A DNA stretch of 64,000 nucleotides from CBDDBH01 sp965225625 (GCA_965225625.1 CBDDBH010000032.1:361226-425225); one strand, 5' to 3'. Positions 1 to 9,186 are shown, numbered from the stretch's first letter. Program-made: numbers and translations. Notes: generated by a model from the letters alone, not told the origin.

Positions 1-243
1 TATGCGCAAACTGCCTGACATGCCCAAATGCAGGATCAAGCAACCGGTGTTCGTATACAGCAGCAGGTATTTGGCACGCCGTTCGACGCGGTGAAACGTA
101 TGTCCCAACAAGCGTTGACGCAGGTTGCGTGGCACCGGCCAACGCAAACGCCGATCACGCACGACGACATCGCAGACCTGCGCACCAAGCAGATGCGGCG
201 CAATCCCGCGCCGGGTGGTCTCAACCTCAGGTAACTCAGGCAT
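1..243 (-). CDS. mutM: Formamidopyrimidine-DNA glycosylase, N-terminal part (cut by window edge)
   Basis: Base-excision repair glycosylase/AP lyase that removes oxidised purines such as 8-oxoguanine. The minus strand from 243 opens with MPELPEVETTRRG, the family hallmark: after removal of Met, Pro-2 is the Schiff-base nucleophile and Glu-3 the catalytic acid. The 81 visible codons stay open to the window edge and include the conserved LGMSGSL stretch at about residues 73-79, which belongs to the N-terminal beta-sandwich domain. The helix-two-turn-helix and C-terminal zinc finger lie outside the window. The start sits 26 bases downstream of the end of the DUF4340 gene on the same strand, so the two may be co-transcribed. 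Confidence 0.95.
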   Translation of the reverse strand, partial: MPELPEVETTRRGIAPHLLGAQVCDVVVRDRRLRWPVPRNLRQRLLGHTFHRVERRAKYLLLYTNTGCLILHLGMSGSLRI

Positions 244-268
244 AGTGCACCCTGCCGGCAGCGCTAAC

Positions 269-1051
269 TCAGGAATCGGTGCCCAGAAGTTGTGCCCGGG
301 CCGCCGCCGGGAACACGTATTCGATACCAAGGTCAGCGCGTCCCAGAATCAGGGCGTCATCTGTAGCACGCAGGTAGAAGGTAATTCGCGGGCCGTTCGA
401 AAACTCCACGTGTAGCGCCTCACCGGAAGGATTGCTGAGTGTCTGCACCCGCTCGGCAGTCGCACTGCGCCAACTTTCCAGCAATCTCGGATCGGCAACC
501 GCAACCTGACGATTCTCGTGTATCAGCGCCGTTATGTGCAGATGCGAAGGGAGCAACGCCCGACTCGCGTAACCCGCGGGTTCGGCAATCAAGTGGTAAT
601 AGGCGGTATCGCGCAACAGATAAATCTTATCCCCCTGGAGCACGTAACGGCGCCCATTCAGCGGCTGGGTTGCGCCAAACCAAAACTCTGTGTCATTAAT
701 CGTCAAGCGAACACGAGGGCGGGTGAGCTCGAATCGATGTAGTTCTTCCGGTTGCGCTAGCAGTACGGTATCGCTGGAAGCATCAAGAAATCGCAACAGT
801 TCGCTAACCTTCGCTTGATCGGCATCGCCTGCGAACGGTCCGTTTAATAACCACACATCAGCCGGTTTGGATAACGACACAGTTTGCTGCGCTCGGCGTT
901 CGATGAGGATGGAGTGTGGCGGCTGGTCCAGCAGTTCAAGCATTTGAAATCCGGCCGCTGGCGGTTTACCGGGCACTGCAAAAAAACTGAGAGCCGCGAG
1001 CGCAACAACTATTAGCAACAGCGCAAGGTTAAGCCAGTATCGCGAGAGCAT
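269..1051 (-). CDS. DUF4340-type periplasmic/membrane protein of Gld-like ABC cassette
   Basis: About 260 residues: one N-terminal membrane segment (roughly residues 5-27, LALLLIVVALAAL) followed by a soluble domain resembling DUF4340 proteins, which usually end GldA-GldF-GldG style ABC operons. I chose ATG at 1051, 14 bases after the stop of the upstream gene; an upstream GTG at 1105 would add 18 residues and overlap that gene. It is the fourth and last gene of the minus-strand cassette (ATPase, permease, GldG-like, this one). Its biochemical role is unknown; a periplasm-facing accessory role is inferred from topology and context. Confidence 0.75.
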   Translation of the reverse strand: MLSRYWLNLALLLIVVALAALSFFAVPGKPPAAGFQMLELLDQPPHSILIERRAQQTVSLSKPADVWLLNGPFAGDADQAKVSELLRFLDASSDTVLLAQPEELHRFELTRPRVRLTINDTEFWFGATQPLNGRRYVLQGDKIYLLRDTAYYHLIAEPAGYASRALLPSHLHITALIHENRQVAVADPRLLESWRSATAERVQTLSNPSGEALHVEFSNGPRITFYLRATDDALILGRADLGIEYVFPAAARAQLLGTDS

Positions 1052-1065
1052 CGGTGGAGCTGCGA

Positions 1066-2430
1066 TCAACTGTGACGGCGTCGCCACCAGATTAAGGTAC
1101 CGCACCCAGCGAGCGCGATTGGCAGCACCAGCAAAAACCCAAAGGCCAGGGCAATAGCGTGTGCTCGCGCCAGATCCAGATGTGCGTCTGGTGTCAATCG
1201 AGCCGGTATATCGATCAATTCGTCGTCAGCGGCGAGCCAGGAGATCAGTCGCAGGCCTAGATCCTGGTTGCCGCTATTGCCCAAAAATGCATTCGACAGG
1301 AAATCTCCGTCTCCGACAATAACGATCCGTTGTTCGCTATTGCTGGACGTCTCCCGCGCTCTGGTCAAAGCCACAGCAAGCGTTATGGGTCCTGCGCGGT
1401 CGACGTTTTCGTCAAAACCTACCGAACCTTCCAGCGAGCCTGTCTCGAGCCAGGCGCGTGGGCCAGTTTGTAATAATGGCGCCAAATTAAAATCGGTGTC
1501 CCCGTCAACCGAGATCCCGGTTGCCTGTGGGAACAACGTGAGATACCGGAATCCGTCTGTGCTCGGATGCGCCTGGTAACTGGTAATCAGCGCAAAAGTG
1601 GGCTGATCAATGCCAAGCTGCTGGGTCGTTGGATCGACCAGTGTGCCGGCATCAAAGCGGATCCCGAACAAGCCGCTGAGCGGCTCCAGACCCCGTTGCG
1701 CTTGGGGCTCGGACAGCCACAGCAGGTTGCCCCCCTGTGCCAGATAATCATAGATAACACCCACCTCCGCCGGCAGCAGATCAACCTGCGGAGAGGCAAT
1801 GACCAACACGCTTGCGTTGTCCGGAATGGCGCCGGACTGCGCCAGATTCAGCGACTGGATTTCAAAGCCGCGATTCTCAAGTTGTTGTGCCCAGGCGCCA
1901 TAGTCGTGGTTGGCCTGTCGCCTTGGGTGGCGCTCACCGTGGCCCTCCAGGAACACCAGCCAACGTTCATTCGCGCGAGCCAAGCGCTGAAGCGCGTTCG
2001 TTAATGCGCGCTCATTGTGCTGCAACACGTGTTCGCTGCGTTCGGCGAAACGCACGATGATTTCGCCATCCTTACTGATCCCGAGTTGGCGGATTTCATC
2101 TGGCACTGCATCCGGATCTACGAAATGTAACTCGATGTCGGTTTTGTGGATTTGGTAGCGCGCGACCAGATCCCGCAGTTGTCTTCGTCGATCCGGATCT
2201 TTTTGCAGGTAAGCCGTGATGACAATACGCCCGGCGAGGTGACCGACAACGCTAACGGAGGCCGCAGATAGACTATGTCGGGCCGCGCCGGTTGCATCGA
2301 ACGATAACGTGTACTGCATGCTCAAGCGTGCCAATAAGGTCACAGCAATCAGCAGTAGTAGCAAAAATACCCAGGCATTGACTCGTTGTTTCCAGCGCGC
2401 CGGCGCTGCTCCGAAATTTAGGTTGCCCAT
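1066..2430 (-). CDS. GldG-family ABC-associated membrane protein
   Basis: 454 residues with one N-terminal and one C-terminal membrane segment (about residues 20-37 and 425-447) flanking a large periplasmic domain. Layout and motifs match the ABC-type uncharacterised transport component of the GldG family (auxiliary component of ABC transporters, first known from gliding motility in Bacteroidetes). The N-terminus overlaps the permease gene by 13 bases, which supports translational coupling. In proteobacteria this cassette is not tied to gliding; the substrate is unknown. Full length for the family, no lesions seen. Confidence 0.8.
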   Translation of the reverse strand: MGNLNFGAAPARWKQRVNAWVFLLLLLIAVTLLARLSMQYTLSFDATGAARHSLSAASVSVVGHLAGRIVITAYLQKDPDRRRQLRDLVARYQIHKTDIELHFVDPDAVPDEIRQLGISKDGEIIVRFAERSEHVLQHNERALTNALQRLARANERWLVFLEGHGERHPRRQANHDYGAWAQQLENRGFEIQSLNLAQSGAIPDNASVLVIASPQVDLLPAEVGVIYDYLAQGGNLLWLSEPQAQRGLEPLSGLFGIRFDAGTLVDPTTQQLGIDQPTFALITSYQAHPSTDGFRYLTLFPQATGISVDGDTDFNLAPLLQTGPRAWLETGSLEGSVGFDENVDRAGPITLAVALTRARETSSNSEQRIVIVGDGDFLSNAFLGNSGNQDLGLRLISWLAADDELIDIPARLTPDAHLDLARAHAIALAFGFLLVLPIALAGCGTLIWWRRRHS

Positions 2431-3176
2431 AACCGCTCAGCGCCGAGTCGCCAGATGGTGAGAATAAGAAAGGTCACGATTAGCAGCAGGAAATAACAGA
2501 CATCGCTTGAGTCGATACGCCCGGTGAGCAAAGGTTGGAAGTGTGCGGTAAGCGATAAATAGTCGACGACGCCGGTGGTGGTTTGCGCGCTCGTCGCCCC
2601 CCGCCATTGCACGATCCACAACAGTAACAAAAGGCCGAAACTGGCAACCGCGGCGGCCCCAGGGTGGCGAGTCAATGCGGACATGAATAAGCCTACGGCA
2701 GTGAAGCTTGCGGCTAACAAAGATACGCCGAATAGTCCGCTCACGAACTGCCAGATATCAATGGTGCCACCCAAGGTCAGAGCCAGCGGCATCAAGGCAA
2801 TCATCGCCAGCATAATGGCAAAGAAACCGATCAGGCCACAAAACTTTCCCAACACTATGTCGCTGACCGAGATCGGCGCGGTAAGTAATAAGTTGAGAGT
2901 GCCGCTACGGCGCTCTTCGCTGAAAGTGCGCATCGTCAACAGTGGAGCCAGCAGCAGTAATATGACGGCGACACTACCCAACACCGGCGTGATAATGATT
3001 TCGGTAATGCCGGGGGCGCCGTCGATTACCGCGAGTCGAGGTTGCACCTCCATAAAAATCTCGATTCGGGCGAGAAACACATAAGCGAGAATGAACTGCA
3101 CGCTCGCCAGCACCAGCCAAGCAATCGGAGAAACGAAGAGCGCTCGTAACTCACGCCCTGCGATCACCCGTATCAC
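2418..3176 (-). CDS. ABC transporter permease, ABC-2/GldF type
   Basis: 252 residues with about six hydrophobic segments. The stretch around residues 80-95 (TMRTFSEERRSGT) is the conserved coupling region of ABC-2 permeases of the NosY/GldF kind. The ATG overlaps the ATPase stop by four bases, so the pair is translationally coupled. It should form the membrane channel with the ATPase just upstream and the GldG-like protein just downstream. Exported substrate unknown. Confidence 0.88.
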   Translation of the reverse strand: MIRVIAGRELRALFVSPIAWLVLASVQFILAYVFLARIEIFMEVQPRLAVIDGAPGITEIIITPVLGSVAVILLLLAPLLTMRTFSEERRSGTLNLLLTAPISVSDIVLGKFCGLIGFFAIMLAMIALMPLALTLGGTIDIWQFVSGLFGVSLLAASFTAVGLFMSALTRHPGAAAVASFGLLLLLWIVQWRGATSAQTTTGVVDYLSLTAHFQPLLTGRIDSSDVCYFLLLIVTFLILTIWRLGAERLWAT

Positions 3177-4114
3177 GATGTTGGCGTCCGTGCTTCGGAC
3201 TCGCTCGTTGTCAGGCGCGTGAATATCTCCTCCAGTGATTCGCGCTGCGGAGCAAGTTCCACAAGTTGCCAGTCCCTGTCTACTGCAGTTGCGGCGATCG
3301 CTGCCAGTTCGGTACGCGCGACGTCATAGCGCAGCAAGAAACGCTGCGCTGACAGCGATTCTACGGCGGTGATCCCGGCTAGCGCCGCGAGGGCTTCGGC
3401 AGGCGGTGGATTAGCAAGGCCGATGACGACTGCGAGCGTGGAAAGGTTGGCGAGTTGGGTATGCAGAGGTTGATCAAATACGAGCCGCCCTTCATGCAGG
3501 ATGATCACTCGCTCGCACACGGCCTGCACTTCGGGCAGCAAGTGGGTCGATAAGATGACGCTATGTTGACGGCCGAGTTCGCGGATCAATGCCCGGATCT
3601 CGCGCATTTGGTTGGGGTCCAAGCCCTCGGTGGGTTCGTCGAGCACAATCACTTCCGGGTTGTGAATGATTGCTTGTGCGAGCCCCACGCGCTGGCGATA
3701 ACCTTTCGACAAATTGGCAAGCAGCCGCGGACCGGCATCCTTCAGACCGCAGCGCTCTTTGGCTTGTTCACGCGCATCGCGTAATTGCGCGCGAGGCACC
3801 GCATGCAAGCGCCCGCAAAAATCGAGGTATTCGTCGACTCTAAGCTCGGGATACAACGGCGGAACTTCCGGGAGATAACCGATGCGGCGTTTGGCCTCGC
3901 GCGGATTGGCGAATAAATCGTAACCATCGATATGCACTCGGCCGGCGCTAGGCGCAAGCGCACCGCAGATTATCTGCATGGTTGTCGATTTTCCGGCGCC
4001 GTTGGGGCCGAGGAATCCGAGCACCTCGCCGCGCGATACCGACAGGTTGAGATCGCTGACTGCGCGGCGTGCACCGAAGTGGCGGCTTAAATTTTCGACG
4101 GCGACCAACGTCAT
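3173..4114 (-). CDS. ABC transporter ATP-binding protein, GldA/CcmA type
   Basis: About 313 residues. Walker A GPNGAGKST lies near residue 36, the signature appears as LSKGYRQR, and Walker B as VIVLDEPTEGLD followed by the H-loop STH. The first residues MTLVAVENLSRHFGA fit the usual start of this family, so I prefer ATG at 4114 over the in-frame ATG at 4156. A C-terminal extension of about 90 residues follows the nucleotide-binding domain, as usual in this subfamily. First gene of the four-gene export cassette; it energises the ABC-2 permease. Confidence 0.9.
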   Translation of the reverse strand: MTLVAVENLSRHFGARRAVSDLNLSVSRGEVLGFLGPNGAGKSTTMQIICGALAPSAGRVHIDGYDLFANPREAKRRIGYLPEVPPLYPELRVDEYLDFCGRLHAVPRAQLRDAREQAKERCGLKDAGPRLLANLSKGYRQRVGLAQAIIHNPEVIVLDEPTEGLDPNQMREIRALIRELGRQHSVILSTHLLPEVQAVCERVIILHEGRLVFDQPLHTQLANLSTLAVVIGLANPPPAEALAALAGITAVESLSAQRFLLRYDVARTELAAIAATAVDRDWQLVELAPQRESLEEIFTRLTTSESEARTPTS

Positions 4115-4286
4115 GAGTGAGGTATTATTGACGCCGTGCGAGATATTGCCAAGCATTCATTCTTAAAGGCCCGAGCGTCGTTGTCGAAGCGGGCTGGACA
4201 ACCTACCTTCCACCTGTGTGGTTGGCCCGACCCGAGCGTTGTGGCAATTTGATATTAAGCAGCAAAATCTGACGGAGAAACGACAA

Positions 4287-5034
4287 ATGTACCGCAAACT
4301 CTGTGCTGCAATAGTACTGATGATTTTAGCCTGTCAGCCAACATGGGCAGGTTGGCGCGATTTGCTCGATTCAGTTTTGGGTGGCGGTGACAGCAAGCAA
4401 ATCAAAGCAGCGACGGGTGCGGTACTGCAGAACGATGAAATTGTGGCTGCATTGAAGCAAGCCCTGGTCCAGGGTGCGGGCAAAGCGGTCAGTGCTTTGG
4501 GAGCACCAGGCGGGTTCCTGGACGATCCGTCGGTGCGTATCCCGGTCCCCGAGTCACTCTCGGCGGTGGAGCGAGGTTTGCGCTCGCTGGGCCAGGACCG
4601 CTACGCGGACGAGTTCGTAACGACCATGAACCGAGCTGCTGAGAGTGCGGTGCCAGTGGCAAAAGACGTGTTCATTGATGCAGTGCAGAACATGAGCGTA
4701 ACGGATGCGAAACAGATATTGGATGGGCCCGATGACGCTGCAACAACGTATCTGCGCCGTGTGGGGGGGCGATAGCATGGCCCAGCGCATGCTCCCGATC
4801 GTTGCCGAAGCCACGGATAATGCCGGTGTTACCAGGGCGTACAAATCGCTTGCCGAGAAAGCTGGGCCGCTGGCTTCTTTCGTTGACCTGGACCGACTGG
4901 ATCTCGATGGTTATGTCACCGAAAAAGCGCTGGACGGTGTATTTACTCTGGTAGCCGCGGAGGAACGACGGATCCGCGAGGATCCTCTGGCGCGCGGCAC
5001 AGACCTGCTAAAAAAGGTGTTCGGCTCCAAATAG
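4287..5034 (+). CDS. DUF4197 secreted/periplasmic protein, one frameshift
   Basis: The protein begins with a signal peptide (hydrophobic core IVLMILACQ, cleavage near TWAGW) and continues as a DUF4197 domain of unknown function. The reading frame runs from ATG 4287 (good GGAG site 9 bases upstream) to a tag stop at 4773. The rest of the domain (MAQRMLPIV... DLDGYVTEKALDG... LLKKVFG) continues in the next frame to 5034. The switch falls in a run of seven G at 4763-4769; with six G the two halves join into one typical protein of about 248 residues. Sequencing error is likely; a slippery contingency tract is the alternative. Confidence 0.85.
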
Positions 5035-5086
5035 CCGCCAAGCCGTGTAAAATGTGGCCATTGTAAGCAGCGGTGCCGAGGATGAA

Positions 5087-6259
5087 ATGCTTTACGGATT
5101 AATACAGCTTCCGCTTTGGGGTTACGTGTTGGTGGCGCTGGGATTGACCCACATCTCCATTGCAGCAGTCACAATTTATTTGCATCGCAACCAAACGCAT
5201 CGGGCACTGGAGCTCGGAGCGCTGCCGGCGCATTTTTTCCGCTTTTGGCTGTGGTTGACGACGGGAATGATTACCAAAGAGTGGACGGCCGTGCACCGGC
5301 AACATCATGCCAGGGTAGAGGCACAGGGCGATCCGCACAGCCCCAAAGTAGCCGGCATTAGCACCGTGCTATTGGAAGGCGCTGAGTTATACCGACGCGC
5401 GGCGAAAACTCAGGAGACCGTGCAGACGTATGGGCATGGCACGCCGGATGATTGGCTCGAGCGAAACGTCTACAACCACGAAAATATCGGCATCAGTGTG
5501 ATGTTGATCATTAATCTGGTGCTTTTTGGTGCTCTGGGGCTGACAATTTGGGCGGTACAAATGATTTGGATCCCCGTGTTCGCAGCGGGAGTCATCAATG
5601 GCGTTGGCCACTTTGCCGGTTATCGCAACTACGAGAGCGCCGACGCATCCACCAATATCGTGCCCTGGGGCATCCTTATCGGCGGTGAAGAATTGCACAA
5701 CAACCACCACGCGTTCGCCAGTTCAGCAAAATTCTCCTCCAAATGGTGGGAATTTGATCTTGGATGGCTGTATATCCAGGTGCTCGCTGCGCTAGGGCTG
5801 GCACGCGTGAAAAAGCTAGCCCCCAAAGTATGCTGGCGACCCGAGAAACTTGGTATCGACCTCGATACCGCGCGTGCGGTCGTCACTAACCGCTTTCACG
5901 TGATGTCTGACTATGCGCATCAGGTAATTGCTCAGGTTTATAAGGAAGAAAAACGCCGGGCAGTTGGACAGGCGCGTACGGCGCTGAAATCCACTCGCCG
6001 CTTGTTGCATCGCGAAGTCTCCCTGCTCGACGACGACGCGAGGCATCGACTTGAAAGCGCCTTACAGCAAAGTAACGCGTTGCATGTCGTGTACCAATTC
6101 CGGCTGCGTTTGCAGGCTATCTGGGCGGAACGAACGGCGTCGCCAGAGCATCTGTTGGACGCTTTGCAGGACTGGTGTCGCCAGGCCGAGGCGACCGGCA
6201 TCGACGCACTTGCGGATTTTGCCGCGGGTCTGCGTGGTTACTCGCTCGCGCTCGACTAG
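5087..6259 (+). CDS. Acyl-CoA/fatty acid desaturase (delta-9 type)
   Basis: Membrane di-iron desaturase that introduces a cis double bond into acyl chains. All three histidine boxes are visible: HRNQTHR near residue 33, HRQHH near 70 and HNNHH near 206. Hydrophobic segments flank them as expected. I chose ATG 5087, which has a GAGGA site directly upstream, over the in-frame ATG at 5054. The 390-residue length includes about 125 residues after the catalytic core, basic and helix-rich, longer than minimal bacterial desaturases. A rho-independent terminator follows the stop. Confidence 0.9.
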   Translation: MLYGLIQLPLWGYVLVALGLTHISIAAVTIYLHRNQTHRALELGALPAHFFRFWLWLTTGMITKEWTAVHRQHHARVEAQGDPHSPKVAGISTVLLEGAELYRRAAKTQETVQTYGHGTPDDWLERNVYNHENIGISVMLIINLVLFGALGLTIWAVQMIWIPVFAAGVINGVGHFAGYRNYESADASTNIVPWGILIGGEELHNNHHAFASSAKFSSKWWEFDLGWLYIQVLAALGLARVKKLAPKVCWRPEKLGIDLDTARAVVTNRFHVMSDYAHQVIAQVYKEEKRRAVGQARTALKSTRRLLHREVSLLDDDARHRLESALQQSNALHVVYQFRLRLQAIWAERTASPEHLLDALQDWCRQAEATGIDALADFAAGLRGYSLALD

Positions 6260-6294
6260 TGGGCATCGTTGTTGACTGAACAACTATAAAAAAT

Positions 6295-6314
6295 GCCCGC
6301 TATCGCGGGCTTTT
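6295..6314. terminator. Bidirectional rho-independent terminator
   Basis: Perfect six-base stem GCCCGC/GCGGGC with a TATC loop, followed by TTTT and preceded by a run of A. It lies between the convergent desaturase and rpmG genes and can serve both directions. Confidence 0.85.
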
Positions 6315-6336
6315 CTGCACTGCGTTCTAACGGCTG

Positions 6337-6492
6337 TTACTTGATTTTGGCTTCTTTATACATGACGTGTTTGCGCACCACGGGATCGAATTTCATCATT
6401 TCGAGCTTGTCAGGACAGTTCTTTTTGTTCTTACTGGTTGTGTAGTAGTGCCCGGTGCCGGCGCTGGAGACCATTTTAATTTTGTCTTGCAT
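6337..6492 (-). CDS. rpmG: 50S ribosomal protein L33
   Basis: 51 residues, basic, with the typical TGHYYTTSKNKKNCPDKLE core and LEMMKFDPVVRKHVMYKE end. It lacks the paired CxxC motifs, so it is the zinc-independent form. The start at 6492 is chosen because homologues are 50-55 residues long. It follows rpmB on the minus strand, the standard rpmB-rpmG operon order in gammaproteobacteria, and ends at the shared terminator. Confidence 0.97.
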   Translation of the reverse strand: MQDKIKMVSSAGTGHYYTTSKNKKNCPDKLEMMKFDPVVRKHVMYKEAKIK

Positions 6493-6571
6493 GATGTGAT
6501 TGTTCCGAAGGTATGAGCTTGTAGGGTGTTTATAAGCGACCGTGGCGGTAGCGAGAACCTCAGTTGTGCGC

Positions 6572-6808
6572 TTAAACCTTGACGCCGCGTCCGCGCAGAT
6601 CAGCAAGTACTTTGTCGATGCCGTGCTTATCTATGATTCGCAAGCCCTTACCACTCACCCGCAGACGCACCCAGCGTTTCTCGCTTTCGACCCAAAATCG
6701 ATGATGTTGCAGGTTAGGGAGAAACCGCCGCCGGGTTCTGTTTTTGGCGTGGGAGACTTTGTTGCCCGACATCGGGCTCTTTCCGGTAACTTGGCAGACG
6801 CGAGACAC
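6572..6808 (-). CDS. rpmB: 50S ribosomal protein L28
   Basis: 78 residues, full length, opening MSRVCQVTGKSPMSGNKVSH as in L28 of Escherichia coli and relatives, with RRRFLPNLQ and FWVESEKRWVRLRVS following. First gene of the rpmB-rpmG operon, 79 bases upstream of rpmG. Confidence 0.97.
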   Translation of the reverse strand: MSRVCQVTGKSPMSGNKVSHAKNRTRRRFLPNLQHHRFWVESEKRWVRLRVSGKGLRIIDKHGIDKVLADLRGRGVKV

Positions 6809-7021
6809 GGTGATTATCCTGTTGATATCTAACGGCGCGCGATTGTAGCGCGTTACATTGTAGATTGCACCAGTGCTATGCTTTGCGCTCCAGTGCGGGG
6901 CCTAGCCGCAGGCGTCCTCAGCGAGGTGCCATCTCTGCGCTGCGCACTCGGCTTGGCCAGCGGCCTACGCCATCCTGACTCCGGCGCTCCGCGGGACAAA
7001 GGTCCGCTACACCCTTCATTC

Positions 7022-7035
7022 AATATGCGGGCTAG
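7022..7035 (+). repeat. Dispersed motif AATATGCGGGCTAG, copy 1
   Basis: Lies in the rpmB-radC intergenic space, preceded by CTTCATTC. The same core recurs at 25467, at 26784 (minus) and at 55177. See findings. Confidence 0.6.
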
Positions 7036-7706
7036 ACCAAACCCCGTTCAGCTAGGGAAACCAACTCGCCGTCGCCAACCACGAAATGGTCTAGCAGGCG
7101 AACGTCTATCAAACCTAATGCGTCTTTGATTCGAATAGTGAGTGTCGCGTCGGCGCGGCTCGGTTCCGCCACCCCGGAAGGATGATTGTGCGCGACGATC
7201 ACGGCGGCGGCATTGAAGTGTAAGGCCCGTTTGACGATCTCTCGAGGGTGTACGGTCGCGGCGTTGATGGTGCCGTAGAAGAGCTCCTCGAAGCCTAAAA
7301 GTCGGTGCCGGTTGTCCAGAAACAAGCACGCAAACACCTCCCGCTGATGGCCCGCCAACTTGGCCTGCAGTAGACGCCGCATATCGTCGGGGCGGGTAAT
7401 GACACTTCCACGCCGCAGGCCTGCTTCAAAATAGCGACGATACAGCTCCAGCGCACCCTGCAATTGTGCGTAACCGACCGGGCCGCAGCCGGGCGCCGCA
7501 CAGAATTGCTGTCGATCCGTGTCTAACAGAGCACGCAGGCTGCCAAAACGAGTCAACAGGCTTCGACTAAGGTCCACGGCCGTTGCGCCGACACCGCCGT
7601 TGCGCAGGAAAATTGCGAGAAGTTCGGCGTCTGAAAGGGCGTCAGCGCCCCTGATCAGCAGTTTCTCGCGCGGCCGTTCGTCCGCCGGCCAGTCCCGAAT
7701 GGCCAT
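7032..7706 (-). CDS. radC: RadC family JAB-domain protein
   Basis: 224 residues, the usual length. An N-terminal helix-hairpin-helix-like region (ESERLLIRGADALSDAELLAI-like, here around residues 12-35) precedes the JAMM metalloprotease-like domain with AHNHPSG near residue 172 and its downstream Asp. The historical link to DNA repair is not well supported; the true activity of the family is uncertain. Divergent from coaBC, as in Pseudomonas. Confidence 0.93.
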   Translation of the reverse strand: MAIRDWPADERPREKLLIRGADALSDAELLAIFLRNGGVGATAVDLSRSLLTRFGSLRALLDTDRQQFCAAPGCGPVGYAQLQGALELYRRYFEAGLRRGSVITRPDDMRRLLQAKLAGHQREVFACLFLDNRHRLLGFEELFYGTINAATVHPREIVKRALHFNAAAVIVAHNHPSGVAEPSRADATLTIRIKDALGLIDVRLLDHFVVGDGELVSLAERGLV

Positions 7707-7726
7707 AACACCTCCTTGTGTTGCGG

Positions 7727-7741
7727 CTGGATAATATCCAG
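7727..7741. promoter_or_regulatory. Perfect 15-bp palindrome between radC and coaBC
   Basis: CTGGATA-A-TATCCAG is a perfect inverted repeat with one central base, placed in the 87-base divergent intergenic region, 21 bases upstream of the radC start and 53 bases upstream of the coaBC start. This is the geometry of an operator for a dimeric regulator, but no regulator is identified. Confidence 0.35.
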
Positions 7742-7793
7742 AGTATATGCGGTCCCCGGCATCGGGTAAAATCGCCAGTCCAGGTAAGAAATC

Positions 7794-9017
7794 GTGCTTA
7801 ACACCTTAGCCCGCAAGCGGATTATCGTCGGTATCACCGGCGGCATAGCAGCCTACAAAAGCGCTGATTTGGTGAGGCGTCTGCGTGCGCTCGAAGCTGA
7901 GGTGCGTGTGGTGATGACGCCGGCGGCGCAAGAGTTTATCGGTGCGCTGACCATGCAGGCCGTGTCGGGAACGCCGGTGCATGTCAGCTTGCTCGATCCC
8001 ACCGCAGAATCGGGCATGGGTCACATTGAATTGGCGCGTTGGGCGGACGCCATACTCATTGCACCGGCGAGCGCCGATTTCATGGCTAGAATGACTTATG
8101 GTCTGGCCGACGATTTGCTCTCTACCGTGTGTCTAGCCAGTTCAGCACCCATAGCGTTGGCGCCCGCCATGAATCAGCAAATGTGGATTGCGGCGGCAAC
8201 CCAGGCCAATTGTGCGACGCTCGTGAGCCGTGGCGTAACACTGCTGGGTCCGGCTGAGGGTGAGCAGGCTTGCGGTGATGTCGGGCCCGGTCGGATGCTG
8301 GAGCCGATGGAGCTCATCAGCGGATTGGCAGCGACTTTCGCGCCTGGGACCTTGAGTGATCTGCGTGTATTAGTGACAGCCGGACCCACACGCGAGCCGC
8401 TTGATCCGGTGCGTTACATCAGCAATCGAAGTTCAGGTCGCATGGGCTACGCGGTAGCGCGCGCCGCTGCCGAGGCCGGTGCGGTAGTAACCTTGGTTAG
8501 TGGCCCGGTCAACCTCGATCCGCCTAGCGCTGTGCAGCGTATAGCAATTACAACGGCGCACGAGATGCTGCAAGCCGTTACCGAAACACTAAGCGACACG
8601 GACATTTTTATTGCGGCTGCGGCGGTGGCGGACTATCGCTCAAGCGCGCCGGCGGCGGACAAGCTGAAGAAACACGAAGCGACGCTGGCGCTCGATCTCG
8701 AGCGAACGACGGACATCCTGGCGAGCGCAGCACGGCGCCCCGATGCACCGTTTACCGTTGGTTTTGCCGCGGAAACACGTGACCTGGAGGGCTATGCCCG
8801 ACGGAAGTTGCGGGAGAAATCCATCGATATGATCGCCGCGAACGACGTTAGCCGGGCGGATATCGGTTTTGACAGTGAAGACAACGAACTACATGTGTTA
8901 TGGGCAGACGGCGAGATCAAACTTGGTCGCGCCCCAAAAGAGCAGTTGGCGCGACGATTGGTGGCGGTGATTGCCGAACGTTACCATACCGCCCGGGCCG
9001 CAGCCGCGGTCGGTTAG
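7794..9017 (+). CDS. coaBC: Bifunctional phosphopantothenoylcysteine decarboxylase/phosphopantothenate-cysteine ligase
   Basis: Two consecutive steps of coenzyme A synthesis. The N-terminal CoaC flavoprotein half carries GITGGIAAYK near residue 13, the catalytic His in MGHIELARWAD near 77, and the PAMNQQMW substrate loop near 124. The C-terminal CoaB half carries TAGPTREPLDPVRYISN near 198 and the KLKK loop near 289. 407 residues is normal. Start is GTG at 7794 with AGGTAAG eight bases upstream. In Pseudomonas dut follows; here only 169 bases without dut separate it from algC. Confidence 0.96.
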   Translation: MLNTLARKRIIVGITGGIAAYKSADLVRRLRALEAEVRVVMTPAAQEFIGALTMQAVSGTPVHVSLLDPTAESGMGHIELARWADAILIAPASADFMARMTYGLADDLLSTVCLASSAPIALAPAMNQQMWIAAATQANCATLVSRGVTLLGPAEGEQACGDVGPGRMLEPMELISGLAATFAPGTLSDLRVLVTAGPTREPLDPVRYISNRSSGRMGYAVARAAAEAGAVVTLVSGPVNLDPPSAVQRIAITTAHEMLQAVTETLSDTDIFIAAAAVADYRSSAPAADKLKKHEATLALDLERTTDILASAARRPDAPFTVGFAAETRDLEGYARRKLREKSIDMIAANDVSRADIGFDSEDNELHVLWADGEIKLGRAPKEQLARRLVAVIAERYHTARAAAAVG

Positions 9018-9186
9018 CCTATGTATCACATGAGTACGGCGCACAGCATAATGCGATTCACTAGTTCCACACGTTCGGAGTCTGGCCTCGCAGGCGTGCA
9101 ATCGTTACAGTCTGCCTTAGCCGATTGTCGGCGTAAGCGACGAATTCTCGAATTACGTATGATTTTAGCGGGTTAACTAAGGGCCG

